From the NCBI RefSeq assembly GCF_003797945.1, contig NZ_RKKU01000023.1, positions 1-64,000 on the forward strand: 64,000 nt of DNA. The letters run 5' to 3'. The stretch comes from Pseudomonas neustonica (GTDB lineage: Bacteria > Pseudomonadota > Gammaproteobacteria > Pseudomonadales > Pseudomonadaceae). Position 1 is the stretch's first letter. Every line of letters begins with the position of its first letter. The position numbers and the translations under genes are program-made. Shown one piece after another: positions 45,919 to 55,029 of the stretch. Below the pieces are notes generated by a model, which ran no database searches, had not been told where the DNA came from, and worked only from the letters and a program-made list of their open reading frames with translations.

Positions 45919-46676
45919 TGCAGCGTCTTTTGCGACTCAGAACCCTTTTGGTGTTGTCCTTGCTGGTGTTTGTATTGACTCTGCTGAGTAATTTGCCAGC
46001 GAGTCTGGTCTGGCGCCAGGTGGCGCCGAGCTTGCCGGCGGAGGTAGAACTGCAGGGTATTTCCGGCAGTTTGTGGCAGGGAAATGTTGCCAATATGCGG
46101 GTAGATGGAATAGACCAGGGTGCCTTGCGCTGGGATTGGTTGCCGGCGGCCATGCTCAAGGGTCAGTTGGCGCTTGATCTGGATTGGCGTCCGCGAAATG
46201 GCCAGGTATACGCCACCTTGCGCCTCGGGCTGGATACGCTGGTACTGGAGCAGGTTCATGGCCGGCTGGATGCGCGCAGTATGGCGGCGGTGAACAAGGC
46301 GCCTTTTATCCTGACCGGCGACTGGCTACTCGATGTTCCCGAGCTTAGGCTGGAGGGGTTTGAGCGTGTAGCCCAGGCGCAGGGACGTATTGTTTGGCAA
46401 CAGGCGGGCGGCGGCCTGCCGGAACCACTGGCGCTGGGGCATCTGGCTGCAGATCTGAGCAGTGAAAACGATTGGTTGATGATGACGCTTTCCTCTGACC
46501 TGGATGGGCCGTTGGCGCTCGATGGAACGGCAAAATGGCGTCCGGCGCAGGCCATGCAACTGGATACCCGGCTAAAGGCTCGCCAGCAGGCTGATCCAGG
46601 CTTGATTCAGGGCCTGACGATGTTGGGACGACCCGATGCTGATGGTTGGGTACACTGGCGCGCAAGGCTGCAATGA
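45918..46676 (+). CDS. gspN: Type II secretion protein GspN
   Basis: A 252-residue protein with one N-terminal transmembrane helix (about 10-28) and a periplasmic domain. The segment GISGSLWQGNVANMRVDG is a family signature. GspN is absent from many type II systems, and its role is uncertain. The start ATG overlaps the gspM stop, and its own stop overlaps the start of the next gene (ATGA). Confidence 0.9.
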   Translation: MQRLLRLRTLLVLSLLVFVLTLLSNLPASLVWRQVAPSLPAEVELQGISGSLWQGNVANMRVDGIDQGALRWDWLPAAMLKGQLALDLDWRPRNGQVYATLRLGLDTLVLEQVHGRLDARSMAAVNKAPFILTGDWLLDVPELRLEGFERVAQAQGRIVWQQAGGGLPEPLALGHLAADLSSENDWLMMTLSSDLDGPLALDGTAKWRPAQAMQLDTRLKARQQADPGLIQGLTMLGRPDADGWVHWRARLQ

Positions 46677-47338
46677 CAATGTTAACGCAACAGCATAATA
46701 GGATGGGCGCGATGCGCGGAGTATGGTTACTGGCAGTGCTTTTGGGATTAGCAGGTTGTGCCAGCTCAACGGTAAAGCAGCAGGAACAGAGTTCGGCCGT
46801 TGCCGATGCGCGAGCGCGCCTGGGTATGGGGCAATGCAATATGAATCTGGCGCAGCAGGTACATCAACTTAGTGACCCACAGCTCGACCTGGAGGCGGCC
46901 TATCTATGTTTGCAGCAGGGTCAGCTGCCGCCGCTTGAATTGGTGTTGGAGGATTTTGCCAAGCGCCACCCGGATGCGCCGTATCAGGATTACGCCTCGT
47001 ACCTGCAGGCGATGGTGCCCTTCGCGCGCTTTGAAATGGCAGCCGGTGATGACCAGGAGCGCTTACGAGTGGGTCGCGAGGCCCATGCCCAACTGACTGG
47101 CTTCATTCGGCACTACCCGGAGTCTGCTTATCGCAGTGAGATTGTGCCGCGCCTGGAGACCCTGCTGGAAGGTATGGCGCAAGCTGAATACGACCTGGCC
47201 ATGCTGGATGTGGAAACCGGACAACGCGAGCGAGGCGAGGCGCGCTTGCGTTACTTGACGCAATATTACCCACGAAGCAAGGCTGCCGTTGAGGCGCAAC
47301 ACTGGTTGGGTACGGCGCCATCGTCGACGTCAGATTAG
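46673..47338 (+). CDS. TPR-like outer-membrane lipoprotein, candidate secretin pilotin
   Basis: A 221-residue lipoprotein with lipobox LAGC. The start at 46673 overlaps the gspN stop (ATGA); an alternative ATG at 46712 after AGGA gives the more usual signal peptide length. The mature part is helical with repeats resembling BamD/YfiO tetratricopeptides: FIRHYPESAYRSEIVPRLET and ARLRYLTQYYPRSKAAVEAQ. As last gene of the secretion operon it may assist the secretin, like the TPR pilotin PilF of type IV pili. That is inference; it could also be an unrelated BamD-like protein. It is not bamD itself (wrong context). Confidence 0.7.
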   Translation: MTMLTQQHNRMGAMRGVWLLAVLLGLAGCASSTVKQQEQSSAVADARARLGMGQCNMNLAQQVHQLSDPQLDLEAAYLCLQQGQLPPLELVLEDFAKRHPDAPYQDYASYLQAMVPFARFEMAAGDDQERLRVGREAHAQLTGFIRHYPESAYRSEIVPRLETLLEGMAQAEYDLAMLDVETGQRERGEARLRYLTQYYPRSKAAVEAQHWLGTAPSSTSD

Positions 47339-47673
47339 TTACTGCTAGGTCAGAGTGTGGGGTCAGGTCAAGCGATTTTGTAGCGATTCGGCCGGCTTTT
47401 TTTGCGCTTATTCGGGGCGCCTCGGGTTGACATTGTGCACAGATATGGGGCGGGCTGTCATTGAACCGTAAGATAACTCTGTAAGTGCTTGAATTTGGGT
47501 GTTGAATTTGTAAGTTGTTGATTTTATTGGATAAAAAATAGGTTAAAAAATAACCATTTTGCAGCGTCGCCCCAGCTACCCTAGCTCGGCGCGCTGTTCA
47601 AACAAGCTATCCACAAAGTTATGCACAGATTTTGTGGATAGCTTTTCGCAGGCCGGGCCAGTTACGCGTCGTT
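47339..47673. other. AT-rich convergent intergenic region
   Basis: Lies between the convergent lipoprotein and rdgC genes. It is markedly AT-rich from about 47470 to 47565, with GGTTA-AAAAA-TAACC near 47551. It ends in the 14-bp inverted repeat with DnaA-box-like sequences listed separately. No gene is seen. Confidence 0.5.
47604..47644. repeat. 14-bp inverted repeat with three DnaA-box-like 9-mers
   Basis: AAGCTATCCACAAA (47604-47617) and TTTGTGGATAGCTT (47631-47644) form a perfect inverted repeat. Each arm carries CTATCCACA, and the 13-base spacer carries TTATGCACA; all three differ from the consensus TTATCCACA at one position. It lies 29 bases after the rdgC stop, so it may simply be its terminator hairpin. 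Confidence 0.6.
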
Positions 47674-48591
47674 TCAGATCCCCTGCGGGATATCCTCGCC
47701 ACCGAGGGCGTTGGTAAGCGCGGGAATAAGTTCACTGAGGGTGCTGGACATGATGCTGAAGCTGGCGTCCAGCTGGCTTGCCATGTCATCCCCGGCGTTA
47801 TCATCAGCTTCATCACGCAGCAGGTCTTCAAACTTCAGGCGCTTGACGGTGAGCTTGTCGTCCAGGCTGAAGCTGAGTTTCTCCTGCCATTGCAGCGCCA
47901 GTTGACTGACTTGCTTACCGGCTGAGAGGTGCAGCTGAATTTCATCGCTGGCCAGATCCTGACGCTTGCAGCGCACTACGCCGCCATCCTCACTGGTGTC
48001 GCGTAATTCACATTCGTCGCCGATCACCATCTGCTCGGGTGCGCTGCCATCTTTCACCCACTGGGTCATGCAGGCAGCGGGAGCCATCTTAACGTTCAGC
48101 GGACGAACCGGCAGAGTCCCGGTGCATTCGCGCAGCAGGCTCAGAAGGTCCTCAGCGCGCTTGTGGCTGGAGCTATCGACCGCGACCCAGCCCTCACCCG
48201 GGCAAATGCAGGCATAGGTCGTCTGCGTGCGCGTGAAGGCCCTTGGCAGCAATGACATGATGATGTCGTCTTTCAGGGTGTCGCGCTCTTTCTTGTAAAC
48301 CTTGCGCGAATCACGGTTCTCGATTTCCTCGACTTTCTCAGCCAGCGCTTCCTTGACCACGCTACCGGGCAAGATGCGTTCTTCTTTGCGCATAGCGATC
48401 AGCCAATAACCGTTGCTGGTTTCCAGTCGGTTCTCTGAGTGACGGCCATAGGGGGTAGTCCAGCCCAGTGTATGGGTTTCCTGGCTGGCGCAGGGACGTG
48501 ATGGCTTTTCCTCAAGCGCATCGAGCAGCTCGGTTTCGCTGAAAGGAATCGGTTGACTGAAGCGATAGAGAAGCAAATTACGAAACCACAT
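47674..48591 (-). CDS. rdgC: Recombination-associated protein RdgC
   Basis: A 305-residue DNA-binding ring protein that modulates RecA-dependent recombination. [18 protein letters not shown] and the [32 protein letters not shown] segments are family signatures. The start at 48591 matches the family; the frame extends upstream without homology. Single gene, with tRNA genes beyond its promoter. Confidence 0.96.
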   Translation of the reverse strand: MWFRNLLLYRFSQPIPFSETELLDALEEKPSRPCASQETHTLGWTTPYGRHSENRLETSNGYWLIAMRKEERILPGSVVKEALAEKVEEIENRDSRKVYKKERDTLKDDIIMSLLPRAFTRTQTTYACICPGEGWVAVDSSSHKRAEDLLSLLRECTGTLPVRPLNVKMAPAACMTQWVKDGSAPEQMVIGDECELRDTSEDGGVVRCKRQDLASDEIQLHLSAGKQVSQLALQWQEKLSFSLDDKLTVKRLKFEDLLRDEADDNAGDDMASQLDASFSIMSSTLSELIPALTNALGGEDIPQGI

Positions 48592-48783
48592 TGTGCTGTC
48601 CTTCTGTTGTTGCCTTGGGGCAGTGCGCCCGAGAAAGCGAGCAATTTTGCCTGAGCCCATGCGTCACGACCAGTATTTACGGGGCTGATGAATAAGATAT
48701 TGAAATAGTCTGATTTTTTTTTGAAAAAGGTGTTGCCATAATCGAAAAAGCTGCCTAGAATGCGCCCCACTTCGAGAGCAAAC

Positions 48784-48859
48784 GGGTGATTAGCTCAGCT
48801 GGGAGAGCATCTGCCTTACAAGCAGAGGGTCGGCGGTTCGATCCCGTCATCACCCACCA
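48784..48859 (+). tRNA. tRNA-Val (anticodon TAC)
   Basis: A 76-base tRNA with encoded CCA. The acceptor stem is GGGTGAT / ATCACCC, the anticodon TAC is at 48817-48819, and the T arm contains GGTTCGATCC. It is nearly identical to the E. coli tRNA-Val(UAC). It is followed 15 bases later by tRNA-Asp, probably in one transcript. Confidence 0.97.
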
Positions 48860-48874
48860 CTCGAGGTATATAGC

Positions 48875-48951
48875 GCAGCGGTAGTTCAGTTGGTTAGAAT
48901 ACCGGCCTGTCACGCCGGGGGTCGCGGGTTCGAGTCCCGTCCGCTGCGCCA
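48875..48951 (+). tRNA. tRNA-Asp (anticodon GTC)
   Basis: A 77-base tRNA with encoded CCA. The acceptor stem is GCAGCGG / CCGCTGC, the anticodon GTC is at 48909-48911, and the T arm contains GGGTTCGAGTCCC. Confidence 0.97.
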
Positions 48952-49116
48952 TTTCCCCCTCAGATGTAAATCCTGTTTATCCCCTGAATCGTGTAGCAGT
49001 TATCACTGCGCTGATTCGCCTGTCCGTTTATCTCTGATCCTGTAGCCTGCCCCTTCAAGCCCTGTTAAGCTGATTGCTTTATTTCGCCCTGTGTGGGCCT
49101 GTCTATTGAGGTAAGC

Positions 49117-49815
49117 ATGAAGCGTAATCTGCTGGCAGTCAGTGTTGCAGTCGGTGTCTTGATATTGTCCGGTTGCGAGAAGGAACCAGAACTTACTACC
49201 CCTATCCAGCAAGCCTCCTATGGCATTGGTTTGAACATGGGGCAGAGCCTGTTGCAGGATGGCCTGGATGATATTGATGCTCAGGCATTGGCGCTCGGTC
49301 TGGAAGATGCGCTATCCAAGGCTGATCATCGGGTAGGTGATGAGGAGCTGACTGCTGCTTTCACCACGTTGCAGGAGCGCGCGCAAGAGCGTGCCAAAAA
49401 CCTGGCTGACAAATCCCTGGAAGCCAATAAGAAGTATCTGGAAGAAAATGCCGCGAAAGACGATGTGGTAACCACCGAGTCTGGCTTGCAGTATGAAGTC
49501 TTGACTGCTGGCGATCAGGATTCTGCGCAGCCTGCTGCGGATGACGTGGTTGTCGTGCATTACGAAGGTCGCTTGGTTGATGGTACTGTTTTCGACAGCT
49601 CTGTCGAGCGCGGTGAGCCAGCAGAGCTGCCGGTCAATGGTGTTATTCCTGGCTGGATGGAAGCACTGCAGCTAATGCACGTGGGTGATAAGTGGAAAGT
49701 GACCTTGCCGAGTGAGCTGGCCTACGGTGAGCGCAGTCCTAGCCCGGTTATTCCGCCTAACTCTGTCCTGGTGTTTGAAATGGAGCTGATCTCCATTGCT
49801 CCCACAGAAGAATAA
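49117..49815 (+). CDS. FKBP-type peptidyl-prolyl isomerase lipoprotein (FkpA/Mip-like)
   Basis: A 232-residue envelope lipoprotein with lipobox LSGC. Residues about 30-115 form the helical dimerisation domain with a long helix (TLQERAQERAKNLADKSLEA). The FKBP domain covers about 120-226, with VVVVHYEGRLVDGTVFDSS, VIPGWMEALQLMHVGDKWKV and LAYGERSPSPVIPPNSVLVF, containing the usual active-site aromatics. It acts as an isomerase/chaperone for periplasmic or outer-membrane proteins. The start at 49117 is chosen for its GAGGT site. Confidence 0.94.
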   Translation: MKRNLLAVSVAVGVLILSGCEKEPELTTPIQQASYGIGLNMGQSLLQDGLDDIDAQALALGLEDALSKADHRVGDEELTAAFTTLQERAQERAKNLADKSLEANKKYLEENAAKDDVVTTESGLQYEVLTAGDQDSAQPAADDVVVVHYEGRLVDGTVFDSSVERGEPAELPVNGVIPGWMEALQLMHVGDKWKVTLPSELAYGERSPSPVIPPNSVLVFEMELISIAPTEE

Positions 49816-49817
49816 GC

Positions 49818-49869
49818 GGTAACACGTAGGAATGCCCGAGGCAAGGCCTTCGGGCATTCAAGTGTTACC
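49818..49869 (+). terminator. Nested hairpin after the FKBP gene
   Basis: An inner stem, AATGCCCGAGGC with GCCTTCGGGCATT around AAG (49831-49857), lies within an outer pair GGTAACAC (49818-49825) and GTGTTACC (49862-49869). There is no long T-run. It is probably a terminator. Confidence 0.65.
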
Positions 49870-50047
49870 CTTATGCACAATTTCCGGTAACACTTTCTGT
49901 TTACTTCCTACTTATTTTCTGATCCTTTCCTTCCTTTGTAACTGGCTGAAAAATATCGCTTTTTTCTCTGGTTAAAATATACCCTTTTTGACTGCAAGCG
50001 CTTTCTAACGGGCGTTTGAAGCACTTTTCCAGTTTTTTTACACAGAG

Positions 50048-50056
50048 TTATCCACA
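50048..50056 (+). other. Perfect DnaA-box match
   Basis: TTATCCACA, the DnaA consensus, is flanked by CACAGA and TTCTGTG so that a small inverted repeat surrounds it. An AT-rich stretch (about 49905-49995) lies just to the left. A single box has little predictive value. Confidence 0.4.
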
Positions 50057-50102
50057 GGTTCTGTGGGTAACCGATCAAGATGCACCAGGTGTAAGGGGTT
50101 GC

Positions 50103-50837
50103 TCAGTCGAAGCGCTGGACTATGCGTTGCATTCGGCCATCTTCAATCATCTGATCAATGCTTTGGGCCAGTCTTTGGCTGTTGTCTTCAGTGGGGTTGG
50201 TAATGGCGCATTGCAGTGAGAAGGTTTCTACCGCCCAGTTACTGATACGAAATGATGTTTGGCCGGTCGGTAGCAGGTGTTTTACTGCGCGACGCAGGTC
50301 GATGGCGGCATCCAGTCGACCTCGTTCAAGCATCTTTAGTCTGGTTGGCAGATCACGTACGTCGTGTCGCGTGATGAGCTGCTGTTCAAAGGCAAGGGTT
50401 GCCTGGGGGGAGTAGTGGTAGCCCTGCGTGGTCCCGACTATTGCCCCTTTGAGCTGGCCGAGTGATGCGGGGGCAGGAGTATCCAGCCGCGTTATTATCA
50501 CGTCCGCATCCTCATAGAGGCTTTTCGTCCACAGCAGGGATGTCGGTGAACCCAGCCACGTTGGTTGCGTATTGCAGATGATATTAATCCGGCCGTTTGC
50601 CAGGGATTCTTCAATTCGGTTATTTGGGGTCGCAACAAAGATAACGTCGCGCTCGACTACGGCGGCGACTTCGATACCAATGTCGTGCGTCAGGCCTGCT
50701 TGCAAGTCGTTATTCTGGACAATCACATAAGGAGCCGGGTCTGCTGGGGAGTATCCCCATAGCAGCGGCTGAGCCTGACTAAGCTGCGTTGTAAGGGCCA
50801 GTCCAGCCAAAGCCAGACCAGAGGTGAAATTGGACAC
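50103..50837 (-). CDS. Periplasmic solute-binding-like protein
   Basis: A 244-residue exported protein with a signal peptide ending in SQA. It has the two-lobe layout of family 3 solute-binding proteins: LTHDIGIEVAAVVERDVIFV, then GQLKGAIVGTTQGYHYSPQA, then MLERGRLDAAIDLRRAV. No permease or ATPase gene is adjacent, so it may be a stand-alone sensor or binding protein. It lies next to a cyclic di-GMP gene on the same strand, 49 bases downstream of it in transcription order; a link is possible but unproven. Confidence 0.8.
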   Translation of the reverse strand: MSNFTSGLALAGLALTTQLSQAQPLLWGYSPADPAPYVIVQNNDLQAGLTHDIGIEVAAVVERDVIFVATPNNRIEESLANGRINIICNTQPTWLGSPTSLLWTKSLYEDADVIITRLDTPAPASLGQLKGAIVGTTQGYHYSPQATLAFEQQLITRHDVRDLPTRLKMLERGRLDAAIDLRRAVKHLLPTGQTSFRISNWAVETFSLQCAITNPTEDNSQRLAQSIDQMIEDGRMQRIVQRFD

Positions 50838-50886
50838 AGTTAACCCGCTATCAGTGATACCGCTTTAATCTTAGCTCATTGGCGAG

Positions 50887-52692
50887 CTAAATAATCTGAC
50901 AGTGATGATCTTCTTTTTGCTCGGGCGCCTGCTCAGTGCTCGCTAGCTGCAGTGCGTTCGACAGTGCAATACTGAAGCCGCGTATCTTTTTTGCATCGTG
51001 CTTGGCGCGGGAGGCGTGCTCTGCCAGATAGGCTGGGTCTATCTTCTCGGCGTGTTGTCCCCTTAGTTGAAGTACGCCGATGGAGAGGTTGAGTAGGTCG
51101 TGTTTGCGCCAATTACCTTCCCTGTCTGGCGCGCTGAAGCCTTGATCTTCTATATGCTCGGGGCGATAAAGGGTCAGGCATAATTGCTGGAAGCGCTGAT
51201 CTAGTTGATTAAGCCTTTGGCGCCAGTCTTTGCTGCGCATGACCAGCATGAAGTCATCACCGCCGATGTGCCCGACGAAGTCTTTCTGTGGGTCGCATAG
51301 CTCGCGTAATAGTTGGGCCAGGGCTAGTAGCACTTCGTCACCTTTGCCATAACCATAGAGGTCGTTAAAGGGCTTGAAGTTGTCCAGGTCGACGTAGCAT
51401 AGCTGTGCGTCTTCCTGCTGCTCCAGCAGGCGCTCCAGGCACTGCTGGATAGGGATGTTCCCGGGCAGCAGGGTTAGCGGGTTGGCGTGTCGCGCTTGTT
51501 GTAGCTTGAGTTCGGTGATTTGTCGCAGTACGTCAATGCCGCGTCCCAGCCCTTTATAAACGCCTTGGTCGATAATTATAAAGTCGTCTTCCAGGCGCTG
51601 GCGCGCTCGGCTGGTAAGCAGCCGGCTCACACGCTGCAGGCTTTGCCGTATATCTACCAGCAAGCAATCGGTATCCATTAATTTACGGATGGGTTTGCGA
51701 CTGTAAATTTCCTGCGCAAAGGGCTTGAGCATGGTTTGGCTTAACGCATGGCGTTGCACCGCGCCGATCGGGCGCTGATGGTCGTCCAATATGGCTAGTG
51801 TGTTTAGCGTGGGTTGTTGCTGAAAAAAAGCCAGTACGTTCTGTACCAGCGTATTTTCGTTCAGCCCGGCTACGGGCAGCAGCAGGCTGTGGATTGGGGC
51901 GTCGTCGCTGCTGGTCGATTTACGCTGATTCAATCGCTCTGCCAGCAGCTCGGGATTTATCTCTGGCACACTCGCAGGACGACCCAGCCAATACCCTTGA
52001 ACCCAGTCGATACCGATTTCTTCCAGAACGGCAAGTTCTTCGGGTTGTTCAATGCCTTCGGCGATGACTTGAGCTCTTGAGGCGTTGGCCATTTGCAGAA
52101 TGGATACGACGAACTCGCGCTTGATAGGGTCCTGATGTATGCCATCAACAAAGTGCCGGTCTATCTTGACGTACTCTGGGTGTAATTCGGACCACAGGCG
52201 CAGGCTGGAGTAGCCCGCACCAAGATCGTCCAGCGCAATGGAAAACCCCATGTCGCGGTAGTGGTGGAGCGCAGTCTGGAGCAGGTTCAGGTCTTCTATG
52301 GGGGCTTGCTCGGTCAGCTCGATCACTACACGATCAGGCGTTAACCCCTTGGCTTCAAGCATTGCCAGTGTGCCGCCGGAGTAATGCTGCTGCTCGAGCA
52401 GACTTTCCGGTGAGACGTTGAGAAACAGCTTGCCAGGCAGCCTTAAGGCACAAAATCGGTCGATGGCGTGGCTGCGGCAGAGCATTTCCAGCTCGGTTAG
52501 CATGCCGTGGTAGCGAGCGGCAGCAAACAGGGTAAGAGGGGAGTGCAGGGGGCTGTTGGAAGGGCCTCGGCTCAGCGCCTCATAGCCTATGACGCGTTGT
52601 TCCAGGCTGGATACGATGGGCTGAAACAGGCTGGATATAGCGCCTCTGTTGAGGATGTTCAGCAGCGCTTGGCGTTGTTCGGAGACGGTCAT
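50887..52692 (-). CDS. EAL-CBS-GGDEF cyclic di-GMP protein
   Basis: A 601-residue protein without membrane segments. The EAL phosphodiesterase domain occupies about 15-250 with E38-A-L40, NVSPES, ELTEQ at 125-129, DDLGAGYSS at 155-163, K176, AEGIEQ and the QGYWLGRP end; all main metal and catalytic positions appear present. A pair of CBS-like segments spans about 265-395 (LNTLAILDDHQRPIGAVQRH). The C-terminal GGDEF domain has GGDDF near 478, a variant signature, and CYVDLDNFKPFNDLYGYGKG. It most likely hydrolyses cyclic di-GMP, with the CBS pair and GGDDF domain as nucleotide-sensing parts. Confidence 0.92.
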   Translation of the reverse strand: MTVSEQRQALLNILNRGAISSLFQPIVSSLEQRVIGYEALSRGPSNSPLHSPLTLFAAARYHGMLTELEMLCRSHAIDRFCALRLPGKLFLNVSPESLLEQQHYSGGTLAMLEAKGLTPDRVVIELTEQAPIEDLNLLQTALHHYRDMGFSIALDDLGAGYSSLRLWSELHPEYVKIDRHFVDGIHQDPIKREFVVSILQMANASRAQVIAEGIEQPEELAVLEEIGIDWVQGYWLGRPASVPEINPELLAERLNQRKSTSSDDAPIHSLLLPVAGLNENTLVQNVLAFFQQQPTLNTLAILDDHQRPIGAVQRHALSQTMLKPFAQEIYSRKPIRKLMDTDCLLVDIRQSLQRVSRLLTSRARQRLEDDFIIIDQGVYKGLGRGIDVLRQITELKLQQARHANPLTLLPGNIPIQQCLERLLEQQEDAQLCYVDLDNFKPFNDLYGYGKGDEVLLALAQLLRELCDPQKDFVGHIGGDDFMLVMRSKDWRQRLNQLDQRFQQLCLTLYRPEHIEDQGFSAPDREGNWRKHDLLNLSIGVLQLRGQHAEKIDPAYLAEHASRAKHDAKKIRGFSIALSNALQLASTEQAPEQKEDHHCQII

Positions 52693-52749
52693 TGGCGATC
52701 CCGGGCGAATGGATTTTACTTTGCCCGGCAGCCTGAGAGGCTCTGGATA

Positions 52750-52791
52750 GGCACACTGACGGGCAATTGTACTGACCCGAGGCAGTGTGCC
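52750..52791 (-). terminator. Stem-loop downstream of prc
   Basis: A perfect 9-bp inverted repeat, GGCACACTG (52750-52758) and CAGTGTGCC (52783-52791), lies between the prc stop and the start of the EAL gene. There is no T-run on either side; it may end prc transcription or lie in the leader of the next gene. Confidence 0.5.
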
Positions 52792-52833
52792 ATCACTATA
52801 TTACAGAAAAGTTACAGTTGTTGGCCGCGCAAC

Positions 52834-54927
52834 TTAGTTGGCCTTGGCCACCTGATGCTCCAGTTGCAGGAGATCCACCAGAATTTGCCCCGTTTCGACC
52901 AGAAAGGCATCGGGCTCTTCGTCCGATGTGCTACTGTGCAAAGCTACCTCGTCTGCAGGATCTTCTTTTTCCAGAGAGGCTAGCGGCTCCTCACCGTTTG
53001 CCGTACGCCGCGTATTTTCCATGACCAACAGACGTGACTCGTAGTCGTTCAGCTGTTGCTTACGCTTGTCCTCATTCAACGGCAAGGTTTTGCGCGCCTT
53101 GATTTCGTCGTCCAGGCCCAAGCGGGCCAGAGTGTAGACAAAGTCAGGGTCGTTTGCCGCGCGCGCTTCATGGTCGATCAGCAGTTGCTGGACGAAGGGT
53201 TTGAGCTGCTGGCTGCTGCTGTAGCGCGCAGGCGGAATGGTATCCCACGGCATGGCATGAGGCAGGGCGCTTTCGCCTATTTCCTTACTGTCCAGCAATG
53301 ATGGATAGCTGATGTCGGGTACCACGCCGCGATGCTGAGTGCTCTGACCGGAAACACGATAGAACTTGGCCAGGGTCAATTTCAATTCGCCATGATTGAG
53401 CGGTTGAATCGACTGCACCGTGCCTTTGCCAAAGGTTGGCTCACCAATGATGAGCGCGCGGCCATAGTCCTGCATGGCGCCAGCAAAGATCTCCGATGCG
53501 GAGGCGGATAGGCGGTTTACCAGCACGGCCATGGGGCCGTTGTAGGTGACACCTGACTCGGGGTCGTCAAGCACCTGTACATCGCCTTCAGTATTGCGGA
53601 CCAGTACGGTAGGTCCTTGGTCGATGAACAGGCCGGTCAATTCGGTGGCTTCTTGCAGGGAGCCGCCGCCATTGTCACGCAGATCAAGGACCACGCCATC
53701 AACGTTCTCTGCTTTCAGCTCTTCGAGCAAGCGACGTACGTCACGCGTAGTGCTGCGGTAATCCGGATCGCCCTGACGGTAGGCTTTGAAGTCGAGGTAA
53801 AAACCGGGTAGATCAATGACGCCGATGCGGTAGTCATGGCCCTGGTTGTTTAGCTCGATCACACGTGACTTGGCTGCCTGGTCTTCCAGCTTGATCGCTT
53901 CGCGAGTCAGGTTGACCACTTTGCTGGCCATATCGCCGGGTGGGTTGCTGGCAGGGATGACTTCCAGGCGGACGTTCGAGCCTTTGGGGCCGCGTATCAA
54001 CTTGACCACTTCGTCCAGGCGCCAGCCGATAACGTCGACCATTTCTCCATCAGCCTGGGCAACACCGACGATACGGTCGGCCGCGGCAAGTTGCTGGCTG
54101 CGCTGGGCCGGTCCGGCGGGGACCAGGCGCATTATCTTGGTGTATTCATTATCGCTCTGCAGGACGGCACCGATACCTTCCAGAGACAGGCTCATGTTGA
54201 TATCGAAGTTTTCTGCATTTTCCGGTGACAGGTACTGGGTGTGGGGATCGTACACCTGCGCCAGTGCGTTGATGTAATTTTGGAAAATATCTTCCGAGCG
54301 GGTCTGGCTGATGCGTATCTGCTGTCCCTTGTAGCGCTTCACCAGCTGGGTCTGGATGTCATCCAACGTTTTGCCGGACAGCTTCAGGCGCAACACCTCA
54401 TCTTTGATTTGGTCGCGCCAGAGTTGGTGCAGCGCGTCATCATCTCTGGCCCAGGCAGCGTCTTCGCGATCAACCAGTATCTCTTTGTCGGTGGAGAAGT
54501 CGAGAGTTGATAGCTGATTTTCCAGCAGACCCAGGGTGAATTCCAGCCGTTGCTCCAAACGCTCCAGCTGGCGCTTGTGCATATCAAAGCCAACACTCAG
54601 ATCGCCGCTGAGCAGCAGGTCATCCATGCGCAGACGGTTTTTGGCAAAACCATCGATGTCCTGCTGACTGAACAAGCTGCGCTGACTATCCAGGTGCGTC
54701 AGGTAGGTGTCGTATACCTGCGCTGAAAGAGCATCGTCCAGGCGTGTACGGTTGTAGTGATGGCGGCGTAGCAGCTCTACTGTGTTTAGGCTGGCGATGA
54801 CTTGATCACGAGTGGGCTGCAGCTGATCAAGGTCGAGCGGCTCGGCCTTCTCTGCGGCAAAAACGGTGGCGCTGATTGACATAAAAGCAATCAGGCATGA
54901 CTGGCGCAGGGTGTTGGAACCTTTCAT
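52834..54927 (-). CDS. prc: Tail-specific (C-terminal processing) protease Prc
   Basis: A 697-residue periplasmic serine protease with a signal peptide ending in VFA. A long N-terminal helical domain (DPHTQYLSPENAENFDINMS near its end) precedes a PDZ domain (about 235-330). The S41 catalytic domain contains VVLDLRDNGGGSLQEA, nucleophile Ser in RLSASASEIFAGAMQDYGRA and the catalytic Lys in GEPTFGKGTVQSI. It degrades proteins with exposed C-termini and trims envelope proteins. The start at 54927 matches the signal peptide; the long frame upstream of it is not homologous. Confidence 0.95.
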   Translation of the reverse strand: MKGSNTLRQSCLIAFMSISATVFAAEKAEPLDLDQLQPTRDQVIASLNTVELLRRHHYNRTRLDDALSAQVYDTYLTHLDSQRSLFSQQDIDGFAKNRLRMDDLLLSGDLSVGFDMHKRQLERLEQRLEFTLGLLENQLSTLDFSTDKEILVDREDAAWARDDDALHQLWRDQIKDEVLRLKLSGKTLDDIQTQLVKRYKGQQIRISQTRSEDIFQNYINALAQVYDPHTQYLSPENAENFDINMSLSLEGIGAVLQSDNEYTKIMRLVPAGPAQRSQQLAAADRIVGVAQADGEMVDVIGWRLDEVVKLIRGPKGSNVRLEVIPASNPPGDMASKVVNLTREAIKLEDQAAKSRVIELNNQGHDYRIGVIDLPGFYLDFKAYRQGDPDYRSTTRDVRRLLEELKAENVDGVVLDLRDNGGGSLQEATELTGLFIDQGPTVLVRNTEGDVQVLDDPESGVTYNGPMAVLVNRLSASASEIFAGAMQDYGRALIIGEPTFGKGTVQSIQPLNHGELKLTLAKFYRVSGQSTQHRGVVPDISYPSLLDSKEIGESALPHAMPWDTIPPARYSSSQQLKPFVQQLLIDHEARAANDPDFVYTLARLGLDDEIKARKTLPLNEDKRKQQLNDYESRLLVMENTRRTANGEEPLASLEKEDPADEVALHSSTSDEEPDAFLVETGQILVDLLQLEHQVAKAN

Positions 54928-55029
54928 CTGGGGTATCGTATCCGGAGAGAGTATGCTTTTATAGAGGTTGTGTGGGAGCCTGAGTTCCCGACTGTATTTA
55001 CCTATTAGTAGATGAACTATGGAGGCAGC

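Noticed and set aside
47470-50060. Chromosomal replication origin
   Set aside because: No dnaA, dnaN, gyrB or rpmH/rnpA nearby, and only a few boxes; AT-rich hairpins between convergent genes are a simpler explanation.
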